Positions 8,566 to 18,302 are shown, counted from the first letter of the stretch. The stretch is DNA of 64,000 nucleotides from Bacteroidales bacterium (GCA_004552485.1 SFOH01000004.1:55595-119594); one strand, 5' to 3'. The notes: generated by a model not told the origin, from the sequence alone. Made by a program: numbers and translations.

Positions 8566-11500
8566 ATGAGAAAGGTTTTCTTGACTCTCATATATTTTGT
8601 ATTTACGGCTGTTGTTGCGGAGGCCCAGACATATATCACTCCGGTGCGGAGTGATATAACACCTCCTTCGCCTCAGTCCTCTTCACTGATAGAAGTTCAG
8701 GCCCCTCAGCCTGAACTCATGACCGGCGCTGCCAATCTATGTATCCCCGTCTATACCATAGCCGTGGACAATTTCAGTTGTCCCGTGACATTGCAATATC
8801 ACAGCAACGGCATAAAAGTCTTTGACGACCCGGCTCCCGTGGGCTATGGGTGGTCATTGCAGCCCGCGCTCCGCATTACAAGGACCATTGGTCGCCCTGA
8901 CGAAAAATTCCGGTTCAGCGGGGACCCCAATGAAGCCCTTGAGCCAAATGCAATGTGTTATATGTGCAGCTTTTCGCCCCTGGCGCCGTCATACACACAC
9001 ACGCAGCGATACGACTCAGAACATGACATCATCAACATCTCCCTGCCGGACAGAACGCTAACACGCGTTATAGATGTCACCCCGGACACCATCAGATTTA
9101 TAAGCGCCTGTGACTCTGAATATAAAGTGGAGGCTGACAGTGTCATGAACACCATTATTGTCACTGACCCCTCAGGCATGCGATATTATTTCGGCGCCGA
9201 GTACGAGGGCTGTTACGACAGGGACGACATTTTCATGCGCACGGCGTGGGCGCTCTATAAGATAGTAACTGACAATGGCCGCATAGTGACATTCAGTTGG
9301 AGCCATTGCAAACATCCCGTCATGAATCGGAAATGGATAGGCGGTCATTCTTTCATGGATCGCTGGGACCTGTATCAGTGGGGCAACTCAGGCAAAAGCC
9401 AGGAAGATTTTGAGAATGACAACTTTGCCAATGGCGTTCTCACCCGCAACAGCGAGACAACTGATTTTTTACGTCTGGACAGTGTCACCTTTCCCGGGGG
9501 GAACGTAACATTCAGCTATGAATACGCCGCAGCATCCGGATACATGCTGAAGGCAGTGAATGTCTGCTCGGCAGATGAAACAATAAAAAGTTATAAACTT
9601 CGATATGCCGATGATTACTGCACTCTGCTCACAGAAATAGACGGTGGCGCAGGCAACAAATACACATTTGATTACAACACCCGATACGGCACAAATCCAC
9701 ACAGTTCATGGAGCAACTGGCATGCTCAGGACTGGTGGGGTTATTATAACGGCAAGGATAATGCCAGTCTCACACCTGACCTGAAAGTCAAGACTTATTA
9801 CAGCACCACCAACACCACCGGCACCTATAAAGAGCACCTTGGCGATGCGGACCGCAGCGTCGACACCACTGCCATGCAGGCACTTATCCTAACCAAAGTG
9901 ACGTGGCCCACCGGAGGCACATCAAAGTTTGAGTATGAGCCTCACCGATTTGCCCCGGCGCGTGCCGAGAGCGACGGGGAAGTTGCCCCGGAAAGCGACC
10001 CATATCTCAGTGTTGGCGGCGGTCTGAGAGTGAAAACAATAACAACCTCGGCCGGAACGCGAGAAAATGACATGGTGGTCAGATATGAGTATCCTTTGGC
10101 AACCGTCCGCGCCGTTCCTTCAGCGGCCACCTTCGTGGAGGCTTATGATGTGGTCTTTACCATGCCGGATGTACCCGCGTATACGGATGACCCGGTCTCA
10201 CGGATGAGATTGGTGAACATATCGCCAGTCTCCGATTACATGAGATATGACATAGGGGTGACACCGCTGTGGTATGACCATGTGTCGACAATATGGGCCG
10301 AGGGAAAGACCGAGTCGTATTTTCAGGACGTACTGCCGCAGTCTTATCTGAAACCGGTCGTAAGTTTTGGTGCACGTCTGCCCAACAGCATGACACATGT
10401 CTTTGACGGCGCACCCGTCATGACCAAACAAGTGATCTTCCGCACGGACGGAAACAATTACACACCCGTAGAAACCACGGCTTTCAAATACGAGACACGC
10501 ATGGGCAGTCACGTACCCGGCAACTACCATATAGAAAGAAACGTGGTGTACATTGACGATATGGAAATGAATGCGCCGGACCTCATAGACGGCAGCAAAA
10601 TTCACGGAGGCTCTAAAGCCAGCGGCGCCTATGCTGTCGTGGAAAACGGCTATGCATCACGCCGATATGTAATATACCCCTACGCCAAATATCTGATAGC
10701 AAAGTCGCACACTGTCCATACAGAGACCGGAGATGTCACCACCACAGAACAATATTCTTACAAACCAGACACCGGCCTTCTTACAAAAGTTGTCACCGAC
10801 ACCTCCGAGGACCTCACATCCACAGTCACCGTTGATTACCCGGACCAAAGCCGGGGCAATGTACAAGCCGCCATGGTCGCCGCCAACTTTGTCGACGTGC
10901 CCGTAAAGGAGAATATAACACGCGGCACCGCTGTCACCGACATAACTGCGCAATACGCGCCCACCGGCTCCGGTGCTTTTCGGCAGCTGCGCACTGCAAC
11001 GTCTTTTGGCGCCACTGAGGACAGTCTTTATTCCCCTACATGCCACTATGACCGACTGGGACATCTCACTCGTGTAATTGATGCCGACAGCATAATTGTG
11101 GATTGGACCTGGGACAATGCCGCCCTTTACCCCGTGCTCAAAATTCAGGACGGCATCATCACCCGTTTCCACTACAAGAACCTGGTGGGATTGAGTAGCA
11201 TTACCCAACCCTTCGGTGCCGCCACCACCTTCCACTACGACAACTTAAACAGACTTGTCGGCTCAGAAATCACAGGCCTGGGCAAGATGCAGTCCATTGC
11301 CTACCATATAGCCCCTGACGCCAACAGAATAACAACGGAAACATGGCTTGACAACAATCGCAAACTTGTTGCCACTGATTATTTTGACAATCTTGGCCGC
11401 AAAATAAAGTCAGAGAACACCTCGGCAGGCATATCAAGCCACATCAAGTATGATGCCATGGGCCGCGCATACGCCACCAGCATTCCCTCTGCCAACGAGC

Positions 11501-13302
11501 CCTCCGAGGATTATGACTATGCCATTATCTGCTACGAACAGAGTCCCCGCGGTGTAATATCTTCATCAATTAAGAACGGGCAGGCATGGCATGAGAACGG
11601 TAAAAAGGTAACTGTGCGCACCTTTGCCAACCTGAGCGACGGCAATTATTCAGCACCGCTTTACAGGATTGGTGCCGACGGCAATGTCGCGCACTCGGGC
11701 AACTATACGGCCGGGCAATTGCTCATTGAAGAAGCCACTGATGAAGACGGACACGTCACGCGCTCCTACATCAACAAAAACGGCCTGACGGTCATGACCG
11801 AGGAAGGCGATGGCTTTGGCGAGATGTTTCGGACTCGTAACATCTATGATGACTATGGACGTCTGCGCTTTGTCCTCACACCCGCCTTTGCCGACGGCAA
11901 TTTCAGCGCCACAGATGATTCCTTCATCAAGAACTGCCATGAGATACGTTACGACAAATTCGGACGGCAGAACTATGTGCGTCTGGCCGGCGCCACCGCA
12001 GCCAAACGAACTGCCTATTCACGCGCCGGACGTGTTCTTGCAGAACAGACTGCCGCAATGGCGCCAAACAATTGGACGATCAACTTCTATGACCGAAAAG
12101 GGCGTCTGTGTTACACCGCCCTCAACGGAATAACGGACACCGAAGTTGAATGGCTCACGCAGAATTTCTCAACGGCAGAATTTGACAACGTCGCCTATAT
12201 GGACTTCTATGCCGGATACAAACTGACGCCCGAGCCACGCCTCCCTGTTGATGTCCCTTACTCCGCTGCCTATTTTGACAATTACGATTTCCTGGGGAAT
12301 GTCACATGGCTGCCGGATTCCGTCACCCTCAAAAACAGACCCGGGCTGCAAACAGGAGGTTATGATGCGGAGACAGGCCGTTATGCGCTCATCTATGATG
12401 ACTACGGACGCGTCATCGCACGTTACGAAGGCGCCTCTGCCATGACATATACCCTTGACCGCGCCGGAAACACCCTGTCTGTCACAGAAAAAACACTGCC
12501 CGGCAAGAAAGGGTCGCAGACCATGACCACAACCTTTACATACGACAACGCCGCGCGCATCAAGTCATGGGTCACAACATTCGGTGACGGCAGAGCCTCG
12601 GCCCAATATACTTATGACCACATGGGCAAGATGAAATCCGAGAAGCTCGGCAATAACGTAGAGCGCGCTTTTGAATATGACTGCCACGGTTGGCTCACCA
12701 ACGCCACCACCTCCATCCCTACTGCCCAAATGATAGATCATCCTATTGTCATTTCACCCAAAAACGGCGTCAGTGAACAGTTTTATAACAGTGCCATGAC
12801 AGGAGGCAACACCACCGATTCCATACCGGACTCAATGATAGCGAAATTGAAAATCGACTATACAGAAAAAGTGTGGTATGACGACTCTCCGCATCCACGC
12901 TACAATGGCACTCCATCGGCACATCAGCCAACACTCGGCGGCAGATATGACTATGTCTTTGACACACACGACCGACTTGTGAAAGCTGACTACACCCCGG
13001 CTGACAACAGCGGCGAAGACTTCTCCACCGAGTACACTTACAACTCCACCGGCGCCCCGCTCACCGTGAAAAGAATGGGCATATCCGCCGTTCTCACCAA
13101 CACACAGACCAATGTCCGCCATGAAACCTTCAACGTCCTTGATAATCTCACATACAGCTGGGACGGCATGTTGCTGACCTCGGTGACAGCCAAAAAAGAA
13201 GGCAGTGATTACTACGGGCGTCCGGGCTACCCCCTCAGCCACCGGGGCGGCACCGGCCAATACGTGTGGAACAGCGCCGGACTGCTCAAAGCCGAGCGCT
13301 GA
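8566..13302 (+). CDS. RHS/YD-repeat protein, core region (ends at a frame break)
   Basis: ATG 8566 starts a clear signal peptide (MRKVFLTLIYFVFTAVVAEAQ). The N-terminal part has an RHS-associated domain typical of Bacteroidetes (LMTGAANLCIPVYTIAV ... YGWSLQPALRITR). Many YD repeats follow from about 11000 (YDRLGHLTRVID, YDAMGRAY, YDDYGRVIARYEG, YDHMGKMKSEKLG). RHS proteins form a hollow shell that encloses a C-terminal toxin. The frame ends with LLKAER and TGA at 13300-13302, before the shell is closed. The frame shifted by +1 continues ADGTLHQLITYS and carries the rest of the RHS core, so removing one base near 13297 would give a continuous product of about 1955 residues. The gene may thus be broken or the consensus wrong. 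Confidence 0.85.
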   Translation: MRKVFLTLIYFVFTAVVAEAQTYITPVRSDITPPSPQSSSLIEVQAPQPELMTGAANLCIPVYTIAVDNFSCPVTLQYHSNGIKVFDDPAPVGYGWSLQPALRITRTIGRPDEKFRFSGDPNEALEPNAMCYMCSFSPLAPSYTHTQRYDSEHDIINISLPDRTLTRVIDVTPDTIRFISACDSEYKVEADSVMNTIIVTDPSGMRYYFGAEYEGCYDRDDIFMRTAWALYKIVTDNGRIVTFSWSHCKHPVMNRKWIGGHSFMDRWDLYQWGNSGKSQEDFENDNFANGVLTRNSETTDFLRLDSVTFPGGNVTFSYEYAAASGYMLKAVNVCSADETIKSYKLRYADDYCTLLTEIDGGAGNKYTFDYNTRYGTNPHSSWSNWHAQDWWGYYNGKDNASLTPDLKVKTYYSTTNTTGTYKEHLGDADRSVDTTAMQALILTKVTWPTGGTSKFEYEPHRFAPARAESDGEVAPESDPYLSVGGGLRVKTITTSAGTRENDMVVRYEYPLATVRAVPSAATFVEAYDVVFTMPDVPAYTDDPVSRMRLVNISPVSDYMRYDIGVTPLWYDHVSTIWAEGKTESYFQDVLPQSYLKPVVSFGARLPNSMTHVFDGAPVMTKQVIFRTDGNNYTPVETTAFKYETRMGSHVPGNYHIERNVVYIDDMEMNAPDLIDGSKIHGGSKASGAYAVVENGYASRRYVIYPYAKYLIAKSHTVHTETGDVTTTEQYSYKPDTGLLTKVVTDTSEDLTSTVTVDYPDQSRGNVQAAMVAANFVDVPVKENITRGTAVTDITAQYAPTGSGAFRQLRTATSFGATEDSLYSPTCHYDRLGHLTRVIDADSIIVDWTWDNAALYPVLKIQDGIITRFHYKNLVGLSSITQPFGAATTFHYDNLNRLVGSEITGLGKMQSIAYHIAPDANRITTETWLDNNRKLVATDYFDNLGRKIKSENTSAGISSHIKYDAMGRAYATSIPSANEPSEDYDYAIICYEQSPRGVISSSIKNGQAWHENGKKVTVRTFANLSDGNYSAPLYRIGADGNVAHSGNYTAGQLLIEEATDEDGHVTRSYINKNGLTVMTEEGDGFGEMFRTRNIYDDYGRLRFVLTPAFADGNFSATDDSFIKNCHEIRYDKFGRQNYVRLAGATAAKRTAYSRAGRVLAEQTAAMAPNNWTINFYDRKGRLCYTALNGITDTEVEWLTQNFSTAEFDNVAYMDFYAGYKLTPEPRLPVDVPYSAAYFDNYDFLGNVTWLPDSVTLKNRPGLQTGGYDAETGRYALIYDDYGRVIARYEGASAMTYTLDRAGNTLSVTEKTLPGKKGSQTMTTTFTYDNAARIKSWVTTFGDGRASAQYTYDHMGKMKSEKLGNNVERAFEYDCHGWLTNATTSIPTAQMIDHPIVISPKNGVSEQFYNSAMTGGNTTDSIPDSMIAKLKIDYTEKVWYDDSPHPRYNGTPSAHQPTLGGRYDYVFDTHDRLVKADYTPADNSGEDFSTEYTYNSTGAPLTVKRMGISAVLTNTQTNVRHETFNVLDNLTYSWDGMLLTSVTAKKEGSDYYGRPGYPLSHRGGTGQYVWNSAGLLKAER
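13160..13295 (+). repeat. 136-bp direct repeat, copy 1 (inside RHS core)
   Basis: This segment recurs at 15860-15995 in the same orientation with one difference (A at 13196, G at 15896). Both copies are in the RHS reading frame and end with codons for SAGLLKA. The frame break of the RHS gene falls one or two bases after this copy ends. Confidence 0.95.
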
Positions 13303-14434
13303 CGGCACACTGCACCAACTCATCACCTACAGCCTCATCCCCGGCACGCGCCGCCTCAAAAAAGTCAGCGAGCGCACCTACGCCGGCAACTGTGTCTATG
13401 AGGGCGACTCGCTGCTCTACGCCAACTTCCCCGGAGGATACTTCGACGGCGCCGGACAGGTGCACTATCGCCATGCCGACACATGGGGCAACATCGCCAT
13501 GGTCACCGACCGCCACGGAGAAATTGAGCAGCACAACGGCTACTACCCCTACGGCGAGCCGTGGCGCGAACCCTCCGGACAACCTAACCTCTTCGCCGGC
13601 AAAGAGCGCCGGCGCGACGGTGCCCTCAATGACTACGATTTCACCGCGCGCTGCCTCAACTCCGCCCTCTGCCTGTGGTCCACTCCCGACCCCTGCACCC
13701 TCACCTACACCCCCCTCAACCCCTACATCTACTGCGCCGCCAACCCCATCCGCTACACCGACCCCTCCGGAAAAATCATTACTGAAAATGGCGTCCCATT
13801 TCAGTATTCCTGTGGTCGACCAGTTTCAATACCGGAGAATAAATTAATCAAAAGCAATGAAAAGGACCTAGAAGAAGCCACGTATAATGTTTGTTGCTTG
13901 TTTACTTCAGCCGGCGTGCCGTTCATTGCTCTTCAATTAACTGATAAAAAAGAGACAAATGAACTAACGCCTTCAGGTTTTGATTATACCTCAAACTGTC
14001 ATGGATATACTTTCCTCAATGGGGAATATTGGATTAATTCAGAAAGCAGTGTTGATGCAGTTTTGTCTGAATATTTGCCGATTAGCAACCCTGACCTTAT
14101 TGAAGCAGGGGATGTAGTGGTCTATAAAACAGAGAATACAGATGATAATCCCGCTGAATTTGGCAGTGGTGACCTCATATATGCTCACTCTGCAAAAATA
14201 GCCGGCGAAGATAATAACGGAGACTATAAATTGGATGCAAAAATGTCGAATGCCAAACCCCAAACAGAATCTTATAATAAGAACAAGAGAGGATATCGCG
14301 AAACAAGCGTCTACAAAAAAACACCCGTTGACAGACCCTTGAAGAAGGGAGAAAAATGGAAATTGGAAAATTTAGCCATTCAATTGATTAATGAATATAT
14401 CGCGAAAAAAAAGCAAGAATCTAATAATAAATAG
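13298..14434 (+). CDS. RHS C-terminal part: core closure plus toxin-like tip
   Basis: This is the continuation of the RHS protein in the +1 frame; a separate start could be the ATG at 13205, read out of frame with the core. The first 160 codons are the RHS-associated core end (GNIAMVTDRHGEIEQHNGYYPYGE..., FTARCLNSALCLWSTPDP, NPYIYCAANPIRYTDPSGK at about 13720-13775). After DPSGK both base composition and sequence change. The AT-rich tip of about 220 residues has no exact family I recognise. It shows SNCHGYTF (Cys codon 13997), a GDVVVY strand and AHSAKI (His codon 14186), an arrangement like papain-fold NlpC/P60 or DUF7689-type peptidases. A cell-wall amidase or peptidase toxin is my inference. 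Confidence 0.7.
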   Translation, partial: ADGTLHQLITYSLIPGTRRLKKVSERTYAGNCVYEGDSLLYANFPGGYFDGAGQVHYRHADTWGNIAMVTDRHGEIEQHNGYYPYGEPWREPSGQPNLFAGKERRRDGALNDYDFTARCLNSALCLWSTPDPCTLTYTPLNPYIYCAANPIRYTDPSGKIITENGVPFQYSCGRPVSIPENKLIKSNEKDLEEATYNVCCLFTSAGVPFIALQLTDKKETNELTPSGFDYTSNCHGYTFLNGEYWINSESSVDAVLSEYLPISNPDLIEAGDVVVYKTENTDDNPAEFGSGDLIYAHSAKIAGEDNNGDYKLDAKMSNAKPQTESYNKNKRGYRETSVYKKTPVDRPLKKGEKWKLENLAIQLINEYIAKKKQESNNK

Positions 14435-14443
14435 ATCAAAGAC

Positions 14444-15781
14444 ATGAAAATAGTTTTGAGACATATTAGTCAATTCATTGTGGTGGCGCTTCTGGGGCTG
14501 GTTTGGAAACCGGGTAGCGCTCAGCTAATGTCATTTGCGTTTAATCTTGAAGATAACCTAAATGACGAACGGGTGCTGAATCTTGATAAAGTATACCATA
14601 GGCGGTGCCGGAAATGGTCACAAGTGCCGGGTATTGACAAGGTGAAATGGTATAAATATTTAGATTCATATGAGGATAAGCATTCCTATGCCCGCGCAAG
14701 ACTCGGAGATATAGAGTATATTTTGGACGACTGGGACAGCGAATTACCCGACGATGGCAGTGTGGCTAAATATATTTCAACACGCGACCCCAAGTTTGAA
14801 TGTGGTGGGTATCACGTTGGAGATATTGTGAATTTGGACAGCATACAGGCTACTGGCCAGCGTAGCATTAAACGGTTAAACAATGATAATGTTGTTAAAA
14901 AAAGGATTGGCCCTTGGGGGCGGTGGGAACTTATTGTGCGTAATGACACAATAATAATGTTCTCCCGCAGTTGTAAACGCTTTACAGAAACAAATGTCCC
15001 TAAATTTATGATTGACCACGTAATGCTTGCAAACTGGACACATACCTCCACCCTAAGTTATGGTGAGAGAGAACCGATAGACTCAGTGCGGGCAGACAGC
15101 ATTAGAAACGCCTGGTCCATATGGGAAAAAAGATATGAAGATGAAATAAGGCGTTCAAAGCGCAAAAATCCTTACCGTGATATTATGATATTATGTTTTA
15201 ATCCTAGACGCCACCATAGATCAACAAGCATTCAGACCAAACAGGCATATCGCAAGTTGGGTTTTAGAAGACTAATCCTTGATAACTACATTGAAGCCGA
15301 TTCCGTACCGGTTGATCTTAACGATGATATTAGGAAGATTGATGAGGTGCAAAATATTGGCATGGCTCAGAAAAAGTCATATGTTTGTCTGCACACAGGA
15401 GAGACCATTACCAACCCATATATAACGGCCACGTTACGTGGCATTGAATACTTGTTAATGCTTGATACTGACACCATCAGAACAGATGCAGGAAAGATAG
15501 AAAAATACAACTATATTTGCAAGTTTGTCACTTACGACCCTTCTTTTGAATTAAGGGGATATAGAGTTGGCTCCGAACCTCCGTCATTAGCATCAATGGA
15601 TGAACAGTGTTATGATTTAACCAGTTACAGTTTTTGGCCGTCTGAATGGAAATGTGTTGCCAAAGGCAACAAGATTATCTGTTTTTATAAGTATTATGAT
15701 CCATGGAATTCAAATACATTGTCAAAAACCTGTTCGATTGACCAGTTTATGCTAAGCCAAAACAAAAAGCGCAAACCATGA
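14444..15781 (+). CDS. Exported two-domain protein, candidate immunity or partner of the RHS tip
   Basis: Starts nine bases after the RHS tip stop, so the two are surely co-transcribed. The 445-residue protein has a signal peptide (residues 1-27, ending GSAQ). It is built of two copies of one domain, about residues 84-194 and 329-437. Paired motifs include LGDIEYIL with LRGIEYLL, TRDPKFECGGYHVGD with TYDPSFELRGYRVGS, and VRNDTIIMF with AKGNKIICF. I know no family with this pattern. The position directly after a polymorphic tip, AT-rich composition shared with the tip, and export to the periplasm fit an immunity protein against a wall-targeting toxin, though 445 residues is large for one. An accessory or adaptor role is also possible. 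Confidence 0.7.
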   Translation: MKIVLRHISQFIVVALLGLVWKPGSAQLMSFAFNLEDNLNDERVLNLDKVYHRRCRKWSQVPGIDKVKWYKYLDSYEDKHSYARARLGDIEYILDDWDSELPDDGSVAKYISTRDPKFECGGYHVGDIVNLDSIQATGQRSIKRLNNDNVVKKRIGPWGRWELIVRNDTIIMFSRSCKRFTETNVPKFMIDHVMLANWTHTSTLSYGEREPIDSVRADSIRNAWSIWEKRYEDEIRRSKRKNPYRDIMILCFNPRRHHRSTSIQTKQAYRKLGFRRLILDNYIEADSVPVDLNDDIRKIDEVQNIGMAQKKSYVCLHTGETITNPYITATLRGIEYLLMLDTDTIRTDAGKIEKYNYICKFVTYDPSFELRGYRVGSEPPSLASMDEQCYDLTSYSFWPSEWKCVAKGNKIICFYKYYDPWNSNTLSKTCSIDQFMLSQNKKRKP

Positions 15782-15859
15782 ACCCGTACATGACCGCTAA
15801 TAAATCCAAGTTGCCGGGCATACGCAGCGTTGCGTATTGCTGTATGGCTATGGGAAACG

Positions 15860-15995
15860 GGGACGGCATGTTGCTGACCTCGGTGACAGCCAAAAGAGAA
15901 GGCAGTGATTACTACGGGCGTCCGGGCTACCCCCTCAGCCACCGGGGCGGCACCGGCCAATACGTGTGGAACAGCGCCGGACTGCTCAAAGCCGA
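15860..15995 (+). repeat. 136-bp direct repeat, copy 2 (orphan RHS core piece)
   Basis: Identical to 13160-13295 except one base, same orientation, offset exactly 2700 bp. It sits between the partner gene and the end of dnaG, with no toxin tip attached; an open frame running from it into dnaG antisense is meaningless. Its right end is the same GCCGA that precedes the RHS frame break. Confidence 0.95.
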
Positions 15996-16023
15996 CTTTT
16001 CTTTCATCCAAGCGCCGGGGGCG

Positions 16024-18294
16024 TCAGGATTTGTGGGGCGGGGTGACGATGCGGTCGCCGAGGTAGGTGGCAAACTCGGATTTGAGGGTGTTGAGTTCGA
16101 TGAGTTCTTGCATGGCGAGGCGCATGGCTGAGGCATCACCGGCTGAGGCGGCCGCAGAGATGCGGCGTTTGACGGCGCGGATGCGGGTGGTGAGGATGGC
16201 GTGGCGCAGTTCGCCGATGGCGCGGGGCACGAGCTCGGAGAGGCGCTCCTGCTCGGAGGGGACGTGCGAGTATTTGCTGTAGATTTTGGAGAGGGTGTAG
16301 CGGTCGCCGGCGAGGTCGGTGGAGAGCTGGCGGATGTCGTCGTCGGGGTCGCTGAGGAGTGCACGCTCGAGGTAGTAGCGGCCATACTCGCCGCGCTGTC
16401 GCTCTATTTCGGCGTCGGTGTCCTCCTTGAGACGCAGTTCGCGGGCGTGGATGTCGCCGAGGTCGGTGGCCTCGCGGCGTATTTTTTCTGTACCTTCGGA
16501 GATGAGTCGGTCGCGCTCGCGGCTGAGCGCTTCTTCGTGCTTTTGGGAGTCGGAGGGCCAGCTTTCGGTGGCGAGGCGGACAGCGGCGTTCCAGAGGCTG
16601 ACGTGGAGGGGGGTGCGGAAGGTGATGGCGTCGACGCTGAGTTCGGAGTCGATGTACTGGACGACGTTGAGGAGGGCGGTGTCGCCGTTGTCGGTTTCGT
16701 ATTCGACGGTGGGGAGGACGCCGTAGCGGACGACGTAGCGGAGTATTTCGCGCTCGAAGGGGCGCAGGTAGGCGTCGTCGTCCTCTTCGGCCGTCGCGCC
16801 GGGTGCGTTGCCCTGAGTTGTGGCGGTGGACTGAGCCGCGGAGAAGTCTGATGGTTTTATGGGACCGGCGACGGTGGTGTCGGTCTGTGAGGCATCGCCG
16901 CCCGGGGTTTGGTCGGGCCGGGAGGTATCGGTGCGGCGCTCGGCGTCGATGCGGGCGTGCTCGCGTTTTTTCCACTCTTCTTCTTTCATCTTCTCGCGCA
17001 GGGAGTCGACGCTGAGGGAGATGACGCTCTCGCGGAGGTTGAAGCGGCGGGCGCACTCTTCGATGTATACGTTGCGTGTGATAGGATCCGGGATGACGGC
17101 GATGGAACCGACGATGTCGTTGATGGCGGCGGCGCGGCGGAGGGGGTCGTCGCCGGCGCCGCGGAGGAGGATGTCTGTTTTGAAGTGGATGAAGTCGACT
17201 TCGTGTGTGGCGAGATATTCTTCGACTTCGGTGTTGGTGTGGGTCTGGGCGTAGGAGTCGGGGTCGTCGCCGTCGGGGAGTGAGAGGACGCGAACGTTCA
17301 TGCCTTGTTCGAGGAGCATGTTGATACCGCGGAGGGAAGCTTTGATGCCGGCGGCGTCGGAGTCGTAGATGACGGTGACGTTGCGGGTAAAGCGGTGGAT
17401 GGCGTGGATTTGCTCCTGTGTGAGTGATGTGCCGGAGCTGGCGACTACGTTTTCGACGCCGGCCTGGTGCATGGAGATGACGTCCATGTAGCCTTCGACG
17501 AGGATGCACTTGTCTTTGCGGGAGATGGCGTTGCGTGCCTGGTAGAGGCCGTAGACTTCGCGGCTCTTTTTGTAGATGACGCTCTCGGGAGAGTTGATGT
17601 ATTTGGCGACGTTTTTGTCTTTGCGGAGGGTGCGTGCTCCGAAGGCGACGACGCGTCCGGAGAGGGAGAAGACGGGGTAGATGACGCGGCCGCGGTAGCG
17701 GTCGTAGGCGCCGCGGTCGTTGCGCTGGCAGAGGCCGGTGGAGAGGAGGTATTTCTCGGAATAGCCGGCGGCGAGGGCGGTGCGGTAGAGGTCGTCGCTT
17801 TTTTCGAGGGAGTAGCCGAGGCGGAATTTTTCGATGCTTTTGTCGTTGATGCCGCGCTCGCGGAAGTAGCTGAGGCCGATGTTGCGGCCTTCTTCGGTGT
17901 CGGCCATGATGTGGCGGTAGTGCTCCATGGCGAACTGGTTGACGGCGAGCATGGACTCGCGCTCCATCTGGGCGGCACGTTCTTCGGCGGTCTCTTCCTG
18001 CTCTTTTATTTCGATATGGTACTTGCGTGCGAGCCAGCGGAGGGCCTCCTGGTAGGTCATGGACTCGAGTTTCATTAGGAAGTTGACGGGGGAGCCGCCG
18101 ACGCCGCAGCTGAAGCACTTGCAGATGTTGCGTGAGCGCGAGACTGAGAAGCTGGGGGTGCGCTCGTTGTGGAACGGGCAGAGGCCTATGTAGTTGGCTC
18201 CGCTGCGTTTCAGCGTGACGAAGTCGCTCACAACTTCCACTATATCAGCGGCATCGAGGATGCGCTGGGTTGTTTCTCGGTCTATCTTTTTCAT
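16024..18294 (-). CDS. dnaG: DNA primase
   Basis: A 756-residue primase that makes the RNA primers for replication. The N-terminal zinc-binding domain shows CPFH (Cys39, His42) and CFSC (Cys60, Cys63). The catalytic TOPRIM domain shows LVEGYMDVISMHQAG and YDSDAAGIKA. A variable helicase-interaction region follows, with a long charged, Ala/Thr-rich linker around residues 430-500. The start is ATG 18294 (MKKIDRETTQ), not the in-frame ATG seven codons earlier, because a -7 box at 18303-18310 would place transcription start only a few bases before 18294. The 3-prime end faces the orphan RHS repeat. Slightly longer than average DnaG, mainly from the linker. Confidence 0.97.
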   Translation of the reverse strand: MKKIDRETTQRILDAADIVEVVSDFVTLKRSGANYIGLCPFHNERTPSFSVSRSRNICKCFSCGVGGSPVNFLMKLESMTYQEALRWLARKYHIEIKEQEETAEERAAQMERESMLAVNQFAMEHYRHIMADTEEGRNIGLSYFRERGINDKSIEKFRLGYSLEKSDDLYRTALAAGYSEKYLLSTGLCQRNDRGAYDRYRGRVIYPVFSLSGRVVAFGARTLRKDKNVAKYINSPESVIYKKSREVYGLYQARNAISRKDKCILVEGYMDVISMHQAGVENVVASSGTSLTQEQIHAIHRFTRNVTVIYDSDAAGIKASLRGINMLLEQGMNVRVLSLPDGDDPDSYAQTHTNTEVEEYLATHEVDFIHFKTDILLRGAGDDPLRRAAAINDIVGSIAVIPDPITRNVYIEECARRFNLRESVISLSVDSLREKMKEEEWKKREHARIDAERRTDTSRPDQTPGGDASQTDTTVAGPIKPSDFSAAQSTATTQGNAPGATAEEDDDAYLRPFEREILRYVVRYGVLPTVEYETDNGDTALLNVVQYIDSELSVDAITFRTPLHVSLWNAAVRLATESWPSDSQKHEEALSRERDRLISEGTEKIRREATDLGDIHARELRLKEDTDAEIERQRGEYGRYYLERALLSDPDDDIRQLSTDLAGDRYTLSKIYSKYSHVPSEQERLSELVPRAIGELRHAILTTRIRAVKRRISAAASAGDASAMRLAMQELIELNTLKSEFATYLGDRIVTPPHKS

Positions 18295-18302
18295 TGCAAC
18301 TG

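Noticed and set aside
13294..13302. Programmed ribosomal frameshift in the RHS gene
   Set aside because: The site has no slippery heptamer or nearby strong structure that I can see; an indel is simpler.
15778..16131. Open frame running from the orphan RHS repeat into dnaG
   Set aside because: Its second half is antisense to the conserved dnaG end, and its first part lacks an export signal or domain; the repeat alone explains it.
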